Shown here in pieces: positions 62,799 to 64,000 of a stretch of 64,000 bases of DNA (position 1 is its first letter; each line of letters opens with the position of its first letter). Location: NCBI GenBank assembly GCA_002344075.1, contig DDTM01000106.1, forward strand, positions 5,381 to 69,380. The letters run 5' to 3'. The DNA is from Bacteroidetes bacterium UBA2364. GTDB taxonomy: Bacteria > Bacteroidota > Rhodothermia > Rhodothermales > UBA2364. The notes under the pieces were generated by a model that was not told where the DNA came from, did not search any database, and saw only the letters and a list, made by a program, of their open reading frames with translations. Position numbers and translations under genes: made by a program.

Positions 62799-63617
62799 AT
62801 GAAAAAAATAAATTCTTTTCCCATGAAATTTAGCTTTTTAATTTTGTTCGTATTGCTATCTCTCAATGTAGTAGCAGCACAGTCAAACAAAAAACAAAAG
62901 ACGCAAACAATGGATAATAAAATCCCTAGATTTAAAGCAATTGAATTAAACACTCGTAATGGGGGATTTGGCTTGCTTACCGAAGATGGAAAACAAATTT
63001 ATTATGGACAATTTCATTATGTTTACATGAATATCCAAAAGTTTGAAAGTCCTTTATCTCATGCTAATTCTTTTTTTGGTGAATCATTCTATTATCCCGA
63101 AGGGAATTTATCTACGCTTACTAATGGCATAGTGCCTGTACCCGTAGAGGAGTTAAGAAAATCTAAACACATTTTTAAAGACCGTGAAGGGACTCGTCAA
63201 TATTGGTATATAGGGCAAGATAACTTCATTCACCCATATGGCAGCAATGCCAACATCCCACCCAAAAAAGAGGCCGTTCGTTTTACGGTGTATGATGGCG
63301 ATTTTTTTATGATAGACAATAAAAACAATCTTTGGCGATGGAAAAAAGGTGATGCCAATTGGAAGCCATATTTTGATGTACAAGCTAAATTCATTACCCT
63401 TGATCATGGAATAAGCACACCTTTAATTTTCATCGGTATGGACGACTTTATATACGCAATAGGTCAAGATGGGCAGCCGCCTTATAAACCATTTGGCGAT
63501 ATTAAGGTGCGCGGTGTGGCAGCTTTTGGTAGCCAATTCCATATTGTTGGCGAAGATGGTTTTTACTACTTGCGCGTTCAAGATAACTGGGTACGGATAG
63601 ATATCAGGCCACAATAA
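62799..63617 (+). CDS. Secreted protein of unknown function, possible beta-propeller
   Basis: This 272-residue protein has a lysine-rich signal peptide ending near 'VVAAQS'. The rest contains repeated aromatic-Gly/Asp blocks ('WYIGQDNFIHPYG', 'FFMIDNKNNLWRW', 'IFIGMDDFIYAIGQDG', 'HIVGEDGFYYLRV') spaced ~45 residues, which suggests blades of a beta-propeller. No family recognised. The gene is clearly AT-richer and uses more AAA/ATT codons than its neighbours, so it may be acquired. Confidence 0.65.
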   Translation: MKKINSFPMKFSFLILFVLLSLNVVAAQSNKKQKTQTMDNKIPRFKAIELNTRNGGFGLLTEDGKQIYYGQFHYVYMNIQKFESPLSHANSFFGESFYYPEGNLSTLTNGIVPVPVEELRKSKHIFKDREGTRQYWYIGQDNFIHPYGSNANIPPKKEAVRFTVYDGDFFMIDNKNNLWRWKKGDANWKPYFDVQAKFITLDHGISTPLIFIGMDDFIYAIGQDGQPPYKPFGDIKVRGVAAFGSQFHIVGEDGFYYLRVQDNWVRIDIRPQ

Positions 63618-64000
63618 ACCCTATTTTGGCATGTGAAAGCTCTGTCTTAGGTGTCAGCCTTCATGTCGGCAGAGGCTTTTCAGGTCAAAAACCGACATAA
63701 AAACTCGGTACCAAAAATCAATTGACATGCTTTATCTGAAAAGGATTGCTGCATCTTGGTAGTTGTTTCTGAACGTGTAAACTACCTTAGATCCATCGGC
63801 AATCCTTTTCTATTTGTCTATTTTAACACAAAGAAGAGCCGTCACCGTTTCCATACTACTAGACATTTTTGCAAATCGGATGATTCTGCGGTAATAAAAT
63901 AGTTCTGAGATACTTCAAGAACTTGACAAATCGGAAGCATTTAGCGAGGATAATGGACAGGCCTTTTCGGAAGATGGATACTTCAAGTGTTTGTGATCCG
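63618..64000. other. Right-edge non-coding stretch
   Basis: No gene is supported. A weak terminator-like hairpin (AAAGCTCTG with CAGAGGCTTT, 63636-63680) follows the last gene, and a large hairpin sits at 63738-63810. A short frame from 63953 runs off the window but is too short to judge. Confidence 0.5.
63738..63810. repeat. Large imperfect inverted repeat (hairpin)
   Basis: GAAAAGGATTGC at 63738-63749 and GCAATCCTTTTC at 63799-63810 are perfect 12-bp arms. The pairing resumes further in, with GGTAGTT (63758-63764) and AACTACC (63779-63785). Overall arms are ~30 nt. It could be a terminator-like structure, a small RNA hairpin or a miniature mobile element. Confidence 0.65.

Noticed and set aside
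1..64000. tRNA and rRNA genes
   Set aside because: No cloverleaf-like T-loop and anticodon combination or rRNA segment was seen on either strand by eye; a tRNAscan run would settle this.

Overview
The window is a dense bacterial chromosome segment with mostly core genes and short intergenic gaps. It most likely comes from the Bacteroidota/Rhodothermota part of the FCB group. The evidence is a secreted FG-GAP protein with a type IX secretion (T9SS) C-terminal sorting domain, a DUF2723 (GT117) membrane glycosyltransferase, a CarboxypepD_reg/TonB-dependent receptor, a DUF4340 protein, a bacterial geranylgeranylglyceryl phosphate synthase, a CruF-like carotenoid hydratase and TAnnTTTG-type promoter boxes. 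Base composition is intermediate by eye. No tRNA, rRNA, CRISPR array, intact transposase or prophage was seen.

Layout. 1-3.3 kb: the end of a PAS/LuxR regulator, a YdeI-like protein and an acyltransferase on the minus strand, and an NlpC/P60-like protein. 3.5-8.5 kb: an operon of a GlcD/Fe-S dehydrogenase, an LptF/LptG permease and rsmI. 8.5-9.6 kb: a gene-poor gap holding a frameshifted DUF1016 (YhcG) remnant. 9.6-14.7 kb: an alkyltransferase-like protein, an AhpD-like protein, a deacetylase, a permease-patatin pair and birA. 14.8-24 kb: deoB, a thioredoxin-like lipoprotein, the GT117 enzyme, a HIT protein, dnaX, an AcpH-like protein and a double-FKBP lipoprotein. 24.3-33.2 kb: 3-methyladenine glycosylase, alaS, GGGP synthase coupled to a GT-C type enzyme, and polA. 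33.5-40.5 kb: the complete nqrABCDEF sodium pump followed by apbE, whose product class attaches FMN to NqrB and NqrC. 40.5-43.7 kb: a WbqC-like gene and a carotenoid operon (CruF-like, CrtB, PlsC-like). 43.9-49.6 kb: an SH3 protein, mutS2, XdhC, a methyltransferase and ogt. 49.8-52.7 kb: a DUF4340 protein and an ArsR-trxA-trxB redox cluster with a clear operator-like dyad. 52.8-55.4 kb: gyrA. 55.6-62 kb: the T9SS cargo protein, a fatty acid desaturase, a TonB-dependent receptor and a small membrane protein. 62-64 kb: a gene-poor, AT-richer end with repeats, one secreted orphan and a large hairpin.

No defence or mobile system that I would call new is evident. The most interesting points are the ArsR-thioredoxin locus with its dyad, a dispersed intergenic repeat family seen at three sites, the degraded YhcG-family gene, an unusual glutamine in the quinolone region of GyrA, the coexistence of a catalytically dead (ATL) and an active alkyltransferase, and the large hairpin near the right edge.
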